Part shown: piece by piece, positions 54,105 to 63,642 of the stretch
Position numbering within the stretch: position 1 is the first letter of the stretch
Layout of the letters: every line of letters starts with the position of its first letter
From: Pseudorhizobium tarimense
GTDB taxonomy: Bacteria > Pseudomonadota > Alphaproteobacteria > Rhizobiales > Rhizobiaceae
Assembly: GCF_022968135.1 (NCBI RefSeq)
Contig: NZ_JALJRA010000005.1
Location: 218,586-282,585, forward strand
DNA length: 64,000 bases
Direction: 5' to 3'
The notes under the pieces: generated by a model
Seen by the model: the letters and a program-made list of their open reading frames with translations, nothing else
Told to the model about the DNA's origin: nothing
Databases searched by the model: none
Translations under genes and position numbers: made by a program

Positions 54105-55171
54105 CAACTCGTCTCCGCCACAGGAGCCCAGAGAACCTGCTCGATCCGCTGCGCACCGGTTGCGAGCATTGCCAGTCGATCGAAGCCAAGGGCTGCACCG
54201 CAAGCGTCCGGCATGACCTCGATCGCGTCGAGGAAGTCTTCGTCTATCGGATAGCGCTCGCCATAGATGCGCTGCTTTTCTGACATCGCTTCGTTGAACC
54301 GGCGGCGCTGTTCCGCAGCGTCGGTGAGTTCGCCGAATGCGTTGGCAAGTTCTACGCCGCAGGCATACAGCTCGAACCGCTCGGAGACACGTGGGTCAGA
54401 AGGCGAGGGGCGTGCAAGAGCGGCCTCACAGACCGGATACTCATACAAGATGGTTGGCTTCACGATCCCAAGATGCGGCTCAATCTTCTCCACCAGCACA
54501 CGGCTGAACAAGTCCGTCCAGCTGTCGTCTTCGGCAAAACGGATGCCAGAGCCTCTCAACCCGTCGGCCAGCAGGTCGCGGTCGGTGTCGCCTGCAACGG
54601 ATACGGTCGCCAGCAGATCGATGGCCGCAAATCTTTCGAAAGCCTCCGCCACAGTCAGCCGTTCAGGCTCAGCGAAGGGATCTGTCGTCGATCCCCGATA
54701 GCTGAAGCGCGTCGTCCCGGACGTCTCGGCGGCGACTGACAGCAGACTTTGACAGTCGTCCATCAGCGACCGGTAGTCCTCGTCGACTCGATACCATTCC
54801 AACATAGTGAACTCGGGGTGGTGGAGCGGACCGCGTTCGCGATTGCGGAAGACATGAGCGAAGGAGAAGATTTTACGCTCTCCCGCCGCCAATAGCTTCT
54901 TACAGGCGAACTCAGGAGAGGTGTGCAGGAAGAGGTCGTGTGGCTTTCCTTCAGTCGTTAGTGCCTCGGTGGCGAAGGCATGAAGGTGCGTCTCGTTGCC
55001 GGGGGAGACTTGCAGGGCCGCCGGATCAACTTCGATGAAGTCACCTTCATCAAGGTGCTGACGGATGGCATTCTGAATCCGATTGCGTCCGAGAAGGAAC
55101 GGTCGCCTGTCAGAGTGGACCTGCGCGTTCCACCATGGAGAGCGCTTCGATATGGAACCAGTCGAAGGCAT
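54104..55171 (-). CDS. epmA: EF-P lysine lysyltransferase (EpmA/PoxA/GenX)
   Basis: A protein of 355 residues: a class II lysyl-tRNA-synthetase-like catalytic core without the anticodon-binding domain. It has LHTSPEFACKKLLAAGERKI, the motif 2 region FRNRERGPLHHPEFTMLEWY, and motif 3 in GFDRLAML. It attaches beta-lysine to EF-P. It is divergent from efp, with 171 bases between the starts. Confidence 0.95.
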   Translation of the reverse strand: MPSTGSISKRSPWWNAQVHSDRRPFLLGRNRIQNAIRQHLDEGDFIEVDPAALQVSPGNETHLHAFATEALTTEGKPHDLFLHTSPEFACKKLLAAGERKIFSFAHVFRNRERGPLHHPEFTMLEWYRVDEDYRSLMDDCQSLLSVAAETSGTTRFSYRGSTTDPFAEPERLTVAEAFERFAAIDLLATVSVAGDTDRDLLADGLRGSGIRFAEDDSWTDLFSRVLVEKIEPHLGIVKPTILYEYPVCEAALARPSPSDPRVSERFELYACGVELANAFGELTDAAEQRRRFNEAMSEKQRIYGERYPIDEDFLDAIEVMPDACGAALGFDRLAMLATGAQRIEQVLWAPVAETS

Positions 55172-55342
55172 AGAGGGTCCTGCTGTCAGCTTTCTATGGT
55201 GCTTGATCCTGCAAGGCTTCCTATTCGCCCTTTTTTAGGGTAGGTGCGCCGGGAAAGCGTTCATCCGTCACGCGGATCGGTTTCCCGCTCCTCTACGACG
55301 CATCCCCGGTGGAGACAAGCCGGTAGGTACAAGGGAATTTTC

Positions 55343-55912
55343 ATGGTCAAGGTCATCGCTTCTTCCGTCCGCAAGGGCAACGTACTTGAAGTCGAAGGGA
55401 AGCTCTATGTCGTCCTGACGGCGCAGAACTTCCATCCGGGCAAGGGCACGCCCGTCACGCAGGTCGACATGCGCCGCATTGTCGACGGCGTCAAGGTTTC
55501 GGAACGCTGGCGGACGACGGAGCAGGTCGAGCGTGCTTTCGTTGAAGACGTCAACTTCCAGTACCTCTATGAGGACGGCGAAGGCTTCCACTTCATGAAT
55601 CCGGAAAGCTACGACCAGGTTGTCGTGGATGCGGACACGATGGGAGATCAGAAGGCCTATCTTCAGGAAGGCATGACCTGCATCTTGTCGATCCATGAGG
55701 GCGTGCCCCTCGCGGTCGAGTTGCCACGACATGTGACGCTCGAAATCACTGAGACCGAGCCGGTCGTTAAAGGGCAGACCGCTTCTTCCTCGTACAAGCC
55801 GGCGATGCTTTCGAACGGTCTGCGCACCATGGTGCCGCCGCACATCAATGCCGGAACACGCGTCGTGATCGCGACCGAAGACAACTCTTATGTCGAACGC
55901 GCCAAGGACTGA
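55343..55912 (+). CDS. efp: Translation elongation factor P
   Basis: A protein of 189 residues. The KOW-like domain carries the modified lysine in [14 protein letters not shown] at residue 34, the position used by EpmA in E. coli. Domain III ends [20 protein letters not shown]. It relieves ribosome stalling at polyproline. ATG 55343 is favoured by AAGGG. It is followed by a strong terminator. Confidence 0.97.
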   Translation: MVKVIASSVRKGNVLEVEGKLYVVLTAQNFHPGKGTPVTQVDMRRIVDGVKVSERWRTTEQVERAFVEDVNFQYLYEDGEGFHFMNPESYDQVVVDADTMGDQKAYLQEGMTCILSIHEGVPLAVELPRHVTLEITETEPVVKGQTASSSYKPAMLSNGLRTMVPPHINAGTRVVIATEDNSYVERAKD

Positions 55913-55929
55913 TAAGTATCCTGAATAAG

Positions 55930-55966
55930 AAAAAACCTCCGAAAGCGCCGCTTCGGAGGTTTTTTC
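55930..55966. terminator. Bidirectional terminator between efp and the efflux genes
   Basis: CCTCCGAA (55936-55943) pairs with TTCGGAGG (55952-55959) around a short GC loop. It is flanked by an A-run on the left and a T-run on the right, so it can serve efp on the plus strand and the outer-membrane factor gene on the minus strand. Confidence 0.92.
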
Positions 55967-55987
55967 TTTGTCTTCCGCCTGGCTGGA

Positions 55988-57436
55988 CTACTTGGTCGGC
56001 AGCGCCGCGACCGATGCTACCCGCGTCAGCCCTTGCCCGTAGTCATAGCCGCCACCGATCGCAACGTTGAGCGATACGAAGTCCTGCGCCGCCTGCTGAA
56101 CCGCCTGTGCCAGGTTGGACTGAGCCGTGGACACCTGCCGCTGTGCGTCGAGGACGTCAAGCAGCGAAGAAGCGCCGTCCCGATAGCTTGCGGTCGCAAG
56201 GTCGAGGGCCTCCTCATAGGATCGCACCGTGTCGCGAAGTGCATTGACGGTGCGGGCGTCGCGGGCAACGGCGGCGAGAGCGTTCTCGGTCTCCTCTACC
56301 GCATTCAAGACGACTTGCTTCCAATCGAGGTAAGCTTCCCGTGCGGCGGACTCTGCGGCCGACACATTGGCTTTGAGGGCTCCGCCGTCGAAGATCGGCA
56401 GCGAAATCGTGGGGCCGAACGACCATGACAGAAGACCGCTCTCGCCACCGCCACCGACGCGCGTGTAGGACGGCGTGATCGAGCCGCCCAGAGTGATGGC
56501 AGGATACAGCTGAGCCTCGGCAACGCCGATCTGTGCCACCGCTGCCGCCAGTTGGCGCTCCGCAGCCCGGATGTCGGGGCGGTTGCGGATCAGGTCGGCA
56601 GGAACGCCCGCCTTGACGTTGAAGCGTGCAACGGGCTGAGCTGCACCCTTCTGAAGCTCGGGAATGAGTGACGACGCCGGAAGGCCGAGAAGCGTTGCAA
56701 CCCGGTGAGCGGCACCGCGGAAGGCGGTTTCAAGTGCCGGGATCTCTGCGATCGTGGAATTCACCAGACCTTCTGCCTGCACCACATCGAGCCGGGACGC
56801 CGCACCCGCTTCAAGCTGAAGGCGCGTGAGTTCCAGGGTTTCGCGACGGGAGGCGAGATTCTGCCGGGCTAGCGCAATGCGCTCCTGGTAGTAGCGAACG
56901 TCGATATAAGCGGAGACAACCGCCTGCAGCAGCGACAGGCGTGCCACATCGGCTGCGGCATAGGCAGCGTCGAGGCTTGCAAGTGCTGCTTCTTTCGAGC
57001 GACGATAAAGCCCGAAGAGATCGAGGAACCAGGATGCCGTGGGGCCGCCGGACACGGAGGTCTGGGTGGCGGTCGCCGTCGCGCTCGGCGTGCCGCCCAG
57101 TTCACTAGCGCCGCTTCGTCTTGCCTGTGCACCAAGATCAAGCGAGGGAAGGGCGCCGGCGCCAGCCTGCACTACATTTGCCTCTGCCTGGTTGATTCGC
57201 TCAAGCGCCTGAAGAACATCAAGGTTCTGCGCAAGTCCTTGCACAACATACCCATTGAGACGGCTATCGTGGAACGCGGTCCACCAAGGTACGGTTGTTA
57301 CGTCGCCATTGCTGGTCGTTGGGCCTTCGGCATATTTTGCCGGAAGGGCGATAGCGGGCGCCGTATGATCAGTGCCGACGACACAGCCGGACAAGAGAAG
57401 CATAGCGAGAGGAGCCGCTGTGTGTATCGATTTCAT
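55988..57436 (-). CDS. Outer-membrane efflux factor (OprM/NodT-type lipoprotein)
   Basis: A protein of 482 residues. A lipobox is visible as LLLSGC near residue 18, and two TolC-like repeats follow, with the typical NLDVLQALERINQAEANV and LLDVLDAQRQVSTAQSNLAQ. It provides the exit channel for the RND pump. ATG 57436 starts MKSIHTAAP; ATG 57451 is an alternative. It is the last gene of the efflux operon, 109 bases after the pump gene. Confidence 0.92.
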   Translation of the reverse strand: MKSIHTAAPLAMLLLSGCVVGTDHTAPAIALPAKYAEGPTTSNGDVTTVPWWTAFHDSRLNGYVVQGLAQNLDVLQALERINQAEANVVQAGAGALPSLDLGAQARRSGASELGGTPSATATATQTSVSGGPTASWFLDLFGLYRRSKEAALASLDAAYAAADVARLSLLQAVVSAYIDVRYYQERIALARQNLASRRETLELTRLQLEAGAASRLDVVQAEGLVNSTIAEIPALETAFRGAAHRVATLLGLPASSLIPELQKGAAQPVARFNVKAGVPADLIRNRPDIRAAERQLAAAVAQIGVAEAQLYPAITLGGSITPSYTRVGGGGESGLLSWSFGPTISLPIFDGGALKANVSAAESAAREAYLDWKQVVLNAVEETENALAAVARDARTVNALRDTVRSYEEALDLATASYRDGASSLLDVLDAQRQVSTAQSNLAQAVQQAAQDFVSLNVAIGGGYDYGQGLTRVASVAALPTK

Positions 57437-57545
57437 ATCTTGTGTCCCCATGCCCAATATAAGAGCCCGCAACAATTGGTGGCCGATTCACCGCCGCGAC
57501 TCAAGGCTTCGGGCGATGATTAACGGAAATGCATAACAACTCATT

Positions 57546-60500
57546 TCACTCTGTCTTCGCTCGTTTTTCGCGGTTTGATAACCGCCTGACGACAACAAAG
57601 AAGGTGGGAATGAAGAAAATTCCGAGCAGTGTTGCAGAAAGCATACCCCCCAGCACGCCTACTCCGATGGCATTCTGCGCAGCGGAGCCTGCTCCGGCCG
57701 CAATTGCGAGCGGCACCACGCCCAGGATGAAGGCAAGCGAGGTCATAACGATCGGGCGCAGACGCAGGCGTGCCGCTTCCAGTGTTGCCTCGATGAGCCC
57801 CATACCCTGCTCTACGCGGTCCTTGGCGAATTCAACGATTAGGATCGCGTTCTTTGCGGCAAGTCCGATCGTCGTCAGCAGCCCGACCTTGAAGTAGACA
57901 TCGTTCGACTGTCCGAAGAAGTGAGCGGCAGCCAGGGCTCCAAGTACTCCGACGGGAACCGCGAGGATGACGGAGAAGGGAATGGACCAGCTCTCGTAAA
58001 GGGCGGCAAGGCAGAGGAAGACGATGAGGACCGACAGTGCGTACAGCATCGGAGCCTGGGAACCGGATAGCCGCTCCTGATACGAGATACCCTGCCAGGC
58101 AACCGAGTACCCGCCGGGCAGTTGGGCCGTGAGCCTTTCCATCTCGTCCATCGCTTGACCGGTGCTGACGCCTGGGCCGGCGGCACCGTCCAGGGGGATG
58201 GCGCTGGTGCCGTTGAAGCGCGCCAGTTGCGGGGTTCCGCTTTGCCAGTTCACGCGGCTGAAGGCGGAGAATGGCACCATCTCTCCTTGGCTGTTGCGGG
58301 CGTACCAGAAGTTGAGGTCGTCCGGCTGCATGCGGTAACCCGCATCGCCCTGAACGTAGACCGGCTTCAGCTCGTTGTTCAGCGTAAAGTCATTGACGTC
58401 GCGGCCTGCGAAAATCGTTGACAGCATCGAATTGACCGACGCCAGATCAACGCCCATAGCTCCCAGCTTCTCCTGATCAAGAAGGATCTGAAGTTGCGTC
58501 TCGGAGCGCTGGCTGTTACTGCGCAACGAACTGATGTTCGGGTTGCTGGTGGCCGTCTGGATGAGTTGCTGTGAGGCATTCGTCAGAGCGTCGTTGCCGT
58601 TGCCGCCACTATCGACGAGGTACATTGAGAAGCCGCTGGAGGTGCCGAGGCCCTGAATCGCCGGAGGCAAGAGCGGGAAAACCTGGGCATCGCGAAGGGT
58701 AAAGAAGTAGCCGCCCGCACGTTGCACGATTTCCGCGGCAGACTGGCCTGGACCTGTTCGCTCTTCGAAATCCTTGAGCTTGGTGAAGACGATGGCGTTG
58801 TTCTGCCCGGAGCCGCCGAAGCTGAAGCCAAGCACGCCGAACACGTCCGAGACGTTCTCTTTTTCCTGCTCCAGAAAGTAGTTCTCGACCTGCTTGACCA
58901 CTGCATCCGTGCGGGCGGTGGTGGAGCCCGCGGGCGTCTGGATGATGGTCAGCAACACGCCCTGGTCTTCCTGCGGCAGGAAGGAGCTCGGAAGGCGCGT
59001 GAAGAACCAGGCGCAACCGGCGATAACAACTGCGAAGACGAGCATGACCCGGAGCGGGCGTTTCAGCAGGTAGCCTACCGAGCCAACGTAGCCCCGTGTC
59101 GAGCGATCAAAGCCGCGGTTGAACCAGGCGCCGATGCCGCGCCCCTTCTTGTGGTGGTCGATCGGCTTCAACATCGTGGCGCAAAGCGCGGGCGTCAGCA
59201 CGATGGCGACCACGGCGGAAAGTAGCATGGCGGAGACGATCGTAATGGAAAACTGCCGGTAGATGATACCAGTTGAGCCGCCGAAGAAGGCCATGGGAAT
59301 GAAGACGGCGGTCAGAACCAGCGCGATGCCGATGATTGCTCCCGTGATCTCGCCCATGGACTTCTCGGTTGCCTCAAGCGGCGACAAGCCTTCCTGGTCC
59401 ATGATGCGTTCGACGTTTTCGACCACGACGATCGCGTCATCGACCAAAAGACCAATGGCAAGAACCATGGCAAACATGGTCAGCGTATTGATCGAATAGC
59501 CGGAGATCGCCAGGATCCCAAACGTTCCCAGCAGAACGACAGGCACGGCGATCATCGGGATGATGGTCGCTCTTAGGTTCTGCAGGAAGACGAGAAGCAC
59601 GACGAAGACGAGAATGATCGCTTCAATCAGCGTATGCACCACTTTCTCAATCGAAAGCTCTACGAAGGGCGTCGTATCGTAGGGATAGGTGATTTCCACG
59701 CCCTCAGGAAGAGTGGGACCAATCTCGCTCAAGGCTGCCTTGACCCTTGCCGCTGTATCGAGTGCGTTTGCACCAGTGGCCAGATTGACGGCAAAGCCCG
59801 TCGAAGGCAGCCCGTTCTGGCGCGAGCTGAAGCCGTAGTTTTCCTGCCCGATCTCGATCCGCGCAACATCGCTCAAGCGTACGGTCGCGCCATCCGGCTC
59901 CACCTTCAGGATGATGGCCTCGAAGTCGTCGACGTTCCGGAGTTGGCTCTGCGCGGTCATCGTGACCGTCAGCTGCTGCCCATCCACCACCGGCTGGCCA
60001 CCCAAGGATCCCACGGATACCTGCGTGTTCTGCGTCTGGATCGCGCTCGTCACATCGCCAGGGGTCAGCTGGTACTTTTGCAGCTTCAGCGGATCCATCC
60101 AGATCCGCATAGCATAGCCGGACCCGAAGATGTCGATGCTTCCCACACCTTCCAGCCGCTTTATCTGATCTTCAATGCTCGTCGAGAAGACGTCGCCAAG
60201 GTCAACGGAAGAGCGCTTGCTGTCGGTCGAAACGAGAGCGCCGACCATGAGGATGCTCGAGGTCGAGCGAGTGACGGAGATGCCGGCCTGCTGCACGACA
60301 TCCGGCAGTTGCGACTGCACAAGCTGCAGCTTGTTCTGAACCTGGACCTGGGCGATCTCCGGGTCGACGCTGTTGCCGAAGGTGAGCGTTACCGATGCAC
60401 TGCCGGTGCTCGACGAGGATGACATGTAGGTCAGGTCATCCAGGCCGGTCATGCCGTCTTCGATGATGCTGGTGACCGACTTCTCAACTGTTTCGGCACT

Positions 60501-60656
60501 CGCGCCGTTATAGGATGCTGCGATACGGACGGTTGTTGGAGCGATGTCCGGATATTGCGAGATCGACAGCGTCGAGATCGCCAGCGTACCGCCCAGCATG
60601 ATCACGATCGCGATGACCCAGGCAAATACCGGGCGCCGGATGAAGAACTTCGCCAT
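57546..60656 (-). CDS. RND multidrug efflux pump, HAE1 family (AcrB/MexF-like)
   Basis: A protein of 1036 residues. It begins MAKFFIRRPVFAWVIAIVIM. The proton-relay Asp-Asp pair in membrane segment 4 is in AIGLLVDDAIVVVENVERIM near residue 407, and the segment ATLEAARLRLRPIVMTSLAF is present near the C-terminus. Twelve membrane segments and two large periplasmic loops fit the family. It exports hydrophobic toxic compounds together with the adaptor and channel encoded on either side. No substrate can be named from the sequence. Confidence 0.95.
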   Translation of the reverse strand: MAKFFIRRPVFAWVIAIVIMLGGTLAISTLSISQYPDIAPTTVRIAASYNGASAETVEKSVTSIIEDGMTGLDDLTYMSSSSSTGSASVTLTFGNSVDPEIAQVQVQNKLQLVQSQLPDVVQQAGISVTRSTSSILMVGALVSTDSKRSSVDLGDVFSTSIEDQIKRLEGVGSIDIFGSGYAMRIWMDPLKLQKYQLTPGDVTSAIQTQNTQVSVGSLGGQPVVDGQQLTVTMTAQSQLRNVDDFEAIILKVEPDGATVRLSDVARIEIGQENYGFSSRQNGLPSTGFAVNLATGANALDTAARVKAALSEIGPTLPEGVEITYPYDTTPFVELSIEKVVHTLIEAIILVFVVLLVFLQNLRATIIPMIAVPVVLLGTFGILAISGYSINTLTMFAMVLAIGLLVDDAIVVVENVERIMDQEGLSPLEATEKSMGEITGAIIGIALVLTAVFIPMAFFGGSTGIIYRQFSITIVSAMLLSAVVAIVLTPALCATMLKPIDHHKKGRGIGAWFNRGFDRSTRGYVGSVGYLLKRPLRVMLVFAVVIAGCAWFFTRLPSSFLPQEDQGVLLTIIQTPAGSTTARTDAVVKQVENYFLEQEKENVSDVFGVLGFSFGGSGQNNAIVFTKLKDFEERTGPGQSAAEIVQRAGGYFFTLRDAQVFPLLPPAIQGLGTSSGFSMYLVDSGGNGNDALTNASQQLIQTATSNPNISSLRSNSQRSETQLQILLDQEKLGAMGVDLASVNSMLSTIFAGRDVNDFTLNNELKPVYVQGDAGYRMQPDDLNFWYARNSQGEMVPFSAFSRVNWQSGTPQLARFNGTSAIPLDGAAGPGVSTGQAMDEMERLTAQLPGGYSVAWQGISYQERLSGSQAPMLYALSVLIVFLCLAALYESWSIPFSVILAVPVGVLGALAAAHFFGQSNDVYFKVGLLTTIGLAAKNAILIVEFAKDRVEQGMGLIEATLEAARLRLRPIVMTSLAFILGVVPLAIAAGAGSAAQNAIGVGVLGGMLSATLLGIFFIPTFFVVVRRLSNREKRAKTE

Positions 60657-60704
60657 TGCAGTTTCCCTGCCTTAAAATCTGTAGGTGCTGACAGTGACGA
60701 ATGT

Positions 60705-61916
60705 CTACTGCTGCTGGGGTGCCTGTTCGCTTGCCGAGCCACCCTGCTGGGTCTGGACAACCAGCCCATCGTCGTCAACGGTGGAGTCGACCGGGGCAAC
60801 GGTGGCGCCATCGCCGATCCACTGGAAACCGTCAACCACGAGGCGATCGCCGTCGGCAACGCCCTCTGCCACCAGCCAGTTGTTGCCGGAGACCTGGCTG
60901 GTTGGAAAGATGCGCGTTTCAACCTTGTTGTCGGCGGTGACGAATTTAGCGGAGAGCTCGCCGCGTGCATTGCGTGTGGCCGCGCGCTGCGGGATCAGAT
61001 ATCCGTTCTCCTCACCCAGGGTTACGGTTGCCCGGACGTACATGCCCGGCAGGATGACGTCATTGGGGTTATCGAAGAGGGCGCGTATCTGGTAGGTGCC
61101 GGTGCTTTCGCTGACAGCCATCTCGGCCATGTCGAGCTTGCCCTTCTGCGGATAAACAGTCCCGTCCTCCAGCGTAAGGCTGATCTCTGCGTTGCGCGGA
61201 TCCCCACTCAGGCGCCCGGACTCAAACGCCGTCCGGAGCTCGAGAAGATTGGTGCTGGATTCGGTGAGATCGATGTAGATCGGATCCAGTTGCCGCAGGG
61301 TCGTCAGCGCCTCGGCCTGATTGGCCGTCACGATGTTGCCGATCGCGACGTTGGAGATGCTGGTGATGCCATCGAACGGCGCGCGGATTTTTGTCAGATC
61401 CAGATTGATCTCTGCGGTCTTCAACGCCGCCTTTGCCTGTGCAACATCGGCCTGCGCTTGGAGAAACGTGACGCGCGCATTCTCATAGTCGATCTGCGTG
61501 GCGCCGCTGTTTACCAGCCGCTCATAACGAGCCAGGTTGGCTTCCGCACTGGGAACACTTGCTTCCGCCTTGGCAACACTTGCCCGTGCTTCCGCGAGGG
61601 CTGCCTGATAGGTGTCATCCTCGATCTGGAACAGCAGGTCGCCTTCCTTGACCTCGCTGCCTTCCTTGAAGGCGATCTCCCGGATCGAGCCGGTTACCCG
61701 TGGTCTGATTTCGGCGGTACGGAAGGCGGTCGCTCTCCCCGGCAGGACCCGAGTGATCGGAAATTGCCCTTTCTCCATTGAAACGACGCTTACGGGCGTT
61801 GGTGGTCGTTCCTGAGCCTGGCTCGCCTGACCGGTTCCGGCGCCTCCTCCACTATCGCTGCACGAGGCCAGCGCCACCGAAAGAAGGGTCGGCACGAGGA
61901 TTTTCAGTCGGATCAT
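60705..61916 (-). CDS. RND efflux periplasmic adaptor (membrane fusion protein)
   Basis: A protein of 403 residues. The lipobox region reads SVALASCSDSGG near residue 18. It has the barrel-sandwich and hairpin domains (RVTGSIREIAFKEGSEVKEG, followed by helices with repeated A/E/K heptads) and LDLTKIRAPFDGITSISNVA. The C-terminal 15 residues are rich in Gln. It links the pump to the outer-membrane factor. The start lies 149 bases downstream of the TetR stop. Confidence 0.93.
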   Translation of the reverse strand: MIRLKILVPTLLSVALASCSDSGGGAGTGQASQAQERPPTPVSVVSMEKGQFPITRVLPGRATAFRTAEIRPRVTGSIREIAFKEGSEVKEGDLLFQIEDDTYQAALAEARASVAKAEASVPSAEANLARYERLVNSGATQIDYENARVTFLQAQADVAQAKAALKTAEINLDLTKIRAPFDGITSISNVAIGNIVTANQAEALTTLRQLDPIYIDLTESSTNLLELRTAFESGRLSGDPRNAEISLTLEDGTVYPQKGKLDMAEMAVSESTGTYQIRALFDNPNDVILPGMYVRATVTLGEENGYLIPQRAATRNARGELSAKFVTADNKVETRIFPTSQVSGNNWLVAEGVADGDRLVVDGFQWIGDGATVAPVDSTVDDDGLVVQTQQGGSASEQAPQQQ

Positions 61917-62026
61917 AGCATCGTCCTGGCAAGGCATTAACAGAAACTGGTGCCTTCTTGAGGGAGGCCTGCAGGATAGACAACCCACCGACCGAAGGTC
62001 TCACAAAAAAGGCAAAGGCATTGAAG

Positions 62027-62071
62027 TGGCGCGTAAACGCCAGAAGTGACGTAAGTTAAATATCGTCACTT
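62027..62071. promoter_or_regulatory. Inverted repeats at the end of the TetR gene, candidate operator of the efflux operon
   Basis: AAGTGACG (62044-62051) and CGTCACTT (62064-62071) are perfect inverted repeats with a 12-base spacer, the second overlapping the tetR stop. Next to it TGGCG (62027-62031) and CGCCA (62038-62042) form another. Both lie just upstream of the adaptor gene, where the TetR protein would be expected to bind. The assignment is by position and symmetry only. Confidence 0.5.
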
Positions 62072-62695
62072 GGCAAGCGCGTTTTGCAGTGCCGCATTGA
62101 CCAGATTTACCAGGCCCTCGCACCTCCGGTGAAGCTCATCCGCGCTCGCTCTGGCCAGTAGCACCGGATGCAATACTGCCGAGAAAGCAGCGGCCACGTC
62201 AGAACTCACGTCTTCCGGGCTCTGACAATGATAGACGCCAGCCTCGACGCCTTCCTGGATCACTTCCACAAAGAGAGAGTCGATCAGCGTCTTATAGTGG
62301 CGGGCGCTCGGCAGGTCGGAGTCGGACATCATCAGAATCATCTCAAACAGATATGGGTTCTGCTGGATGTCGCTGAGGTGCGCGTCCATCAATCTCCGGA
62401 CGACGATACCAAGTTTTTCCGGAGCGGGGGCGGGGTCCTTGAGCAGTTCGAACCGGTCGATCATCCTGTGGATGTGGCGGTCGCAGATCGCGTCGGCCAA
62501 CTGGGCCTTGGAGCCGAAATGCTTGAAGACATTCGCAGGCGACATCTGGAGTTCGTTGGCAATGTCAGCGACAGAACAGCGTCCGATACCTCTTTCGCGA
62601 AAGAGATCCTCCGCGGTCGCTAGGATATCCTGCCGCGTTTCTTCCGCCTTTTGTCTCGGTCTGCGCACCGCGTCCTGCCTCCCCAGGCTTGTCAC
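62066..62695 (-). CDS. TetR-family regulator, probable repressor of the RND efflux operon
   Basis: A protein of 209 residues. The helix-turn-helix covers residues about 18-62, with [40 protein letters not shown] and FGSK. The C-terminal part is a typical all-helical ligand domain. It resembles BepR/AcrR-type regulators. The GTG start at 62695 overlaps the purC stop (GTGA), so translation is tied to purC. It lies upstream of the efflux genes on the same strand. Confidence 0.9.
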   Translation of the reverse strand: MTSLGRQDAVRRPRQKAEETRQDILATAEDLFRERGIGRCSVADIANELQMSPANVFKHFGSKAQLADAICDRHIHRMIDRFELLKDPAPAPEKLGIVVRRLMDAHLSDIQQNPYLFEMILMMSDSDLPSARHYKTLIDSLFVEVIQEGVEAGVYHCQSPEDVSSDVAAAFSAVLHPVLLARASADELHRRCEGLVNLVNAALQNALAK

Positions 62696-63642
62696 GGCAA
62701 AATGAAATAGGGTGAAAGATTGGCTCTGACACGGTCGAGAACGGAATCGCCCCGCTCGTCCGGCACGAACGCCTGGCCGGTTATCTTCTCAAACGCACCT
62801 CGATAGACGTCGGCGGTCGCTTCGATCAGTGACGCGGGGATCTCCGGGATCTCATCCTTGTAGGGGTCGCATCGCTCAGAAACCCAGGAGCGAATAAAGT
62901 CCTTGTCGAAGCTGACGGGCCGCTCCCCTCGCTCGAACTTCTGAGCATAGGTGTCCGCCATCCAGTAGCGGCTGCTGTCTGGTGTGTGGATCTCGTCCGC
63001 CAGGATGATGGTGCCGTTCTGGTCCAATCCGAACTCGTATTTGGTGTCAACGAGAATGAGGCCACGTTCCCCCGCAAGCTTCTGTCCACGTGTGAAGAGG
63101 GCGAGCGCATAGGCCTGTACCGTTTCCCATTGCGGCTCGGTCAGCAGCCCGTTTGTGATGATCTCTTCGGCGCTGAGGGGCTCGTCATGGCCGCCATCGA
63201 AAGCCTTGCTGGTGGGGGTGATAACCGCCTCGGACAGAACCTGATTGTCACGCAGGCCGTCGGGCAGCCGCAGACCGTACATGTTCCGCTGTCCCTGCTT
63301 GTAGAGCGTGAGCAGCGAGGTGCCGGTTGTGCCGGCGAGATATCCCCGAACGACAATCTCGACCGGCAGGATATCGAGCCGCTGGCCGATGACGACGTTG
63401 GGATCTGGATAAGCTAGGACGTGGTTGGGGCAGATGTCCCTGGTGTTCTCGAACCAGTACCGCGCCGTCTGGGTCAGGACGTGGCCCTTGTCCGGGATGC
63501 AGGTGAGGATCCGGTCGAAGGCGCTCAAGCGATCGGTGGCAATGATGATGCGCCGGCCGTCCGGCAGATCGTAGTTCTCCCGCACCTTACCCTTATAGTG
63601 ATTGGGTAGTTCAGGGATGTCAGCTTCTGCCAGGATGCGCAC
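62692..63642 (-). CDS. purC: Phosphoribosylaminoimidazole-succinocarboxamide synthase
   Basis: A protein of 316 residues, the longer type of PurC. It has [71 protein letters not shown] and [19 protein letters not shown]. It joins CAIR and aspartate in purine synthesis. It is followed without a gap by the TetR gene. Confidence 0.97.
   Translation of the reverse strand: MRILAEADIPELPNHYKGKVRENYDLPDGRRIIIATDRLSAFDRILTCIPDKGHVLTQTARYWFENTRDICPNHVLAYPDPNVVIGQRLDILPVEIVVRGYLAGTTGTSLLTLYKQGQRNMYGLRLPDGLRDNQVLSEAVITPTSKAFDGGHDEPLSAEEIITNGLLTEPQWETVQAYALALFTRGQKLAGERGLILVDTKYEFGLDQNGTIILADEIHTPDSSRYWMADTYAQKFERGERPVSFDKDFIRSWVSERCDPYKDEIPEIPASLIEATADVYRGAFEKITGQAFVPDERGDSVLDRVRANLSPYFILP

Noticed and set aside
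59634..60422. Long plus-strand open frame opposite the RND pump
   Set aside because: The minus strand carries a full, conserved HAE1 pump; the plus frame has no recognisable features and is a shadow of GC-rich third positions.
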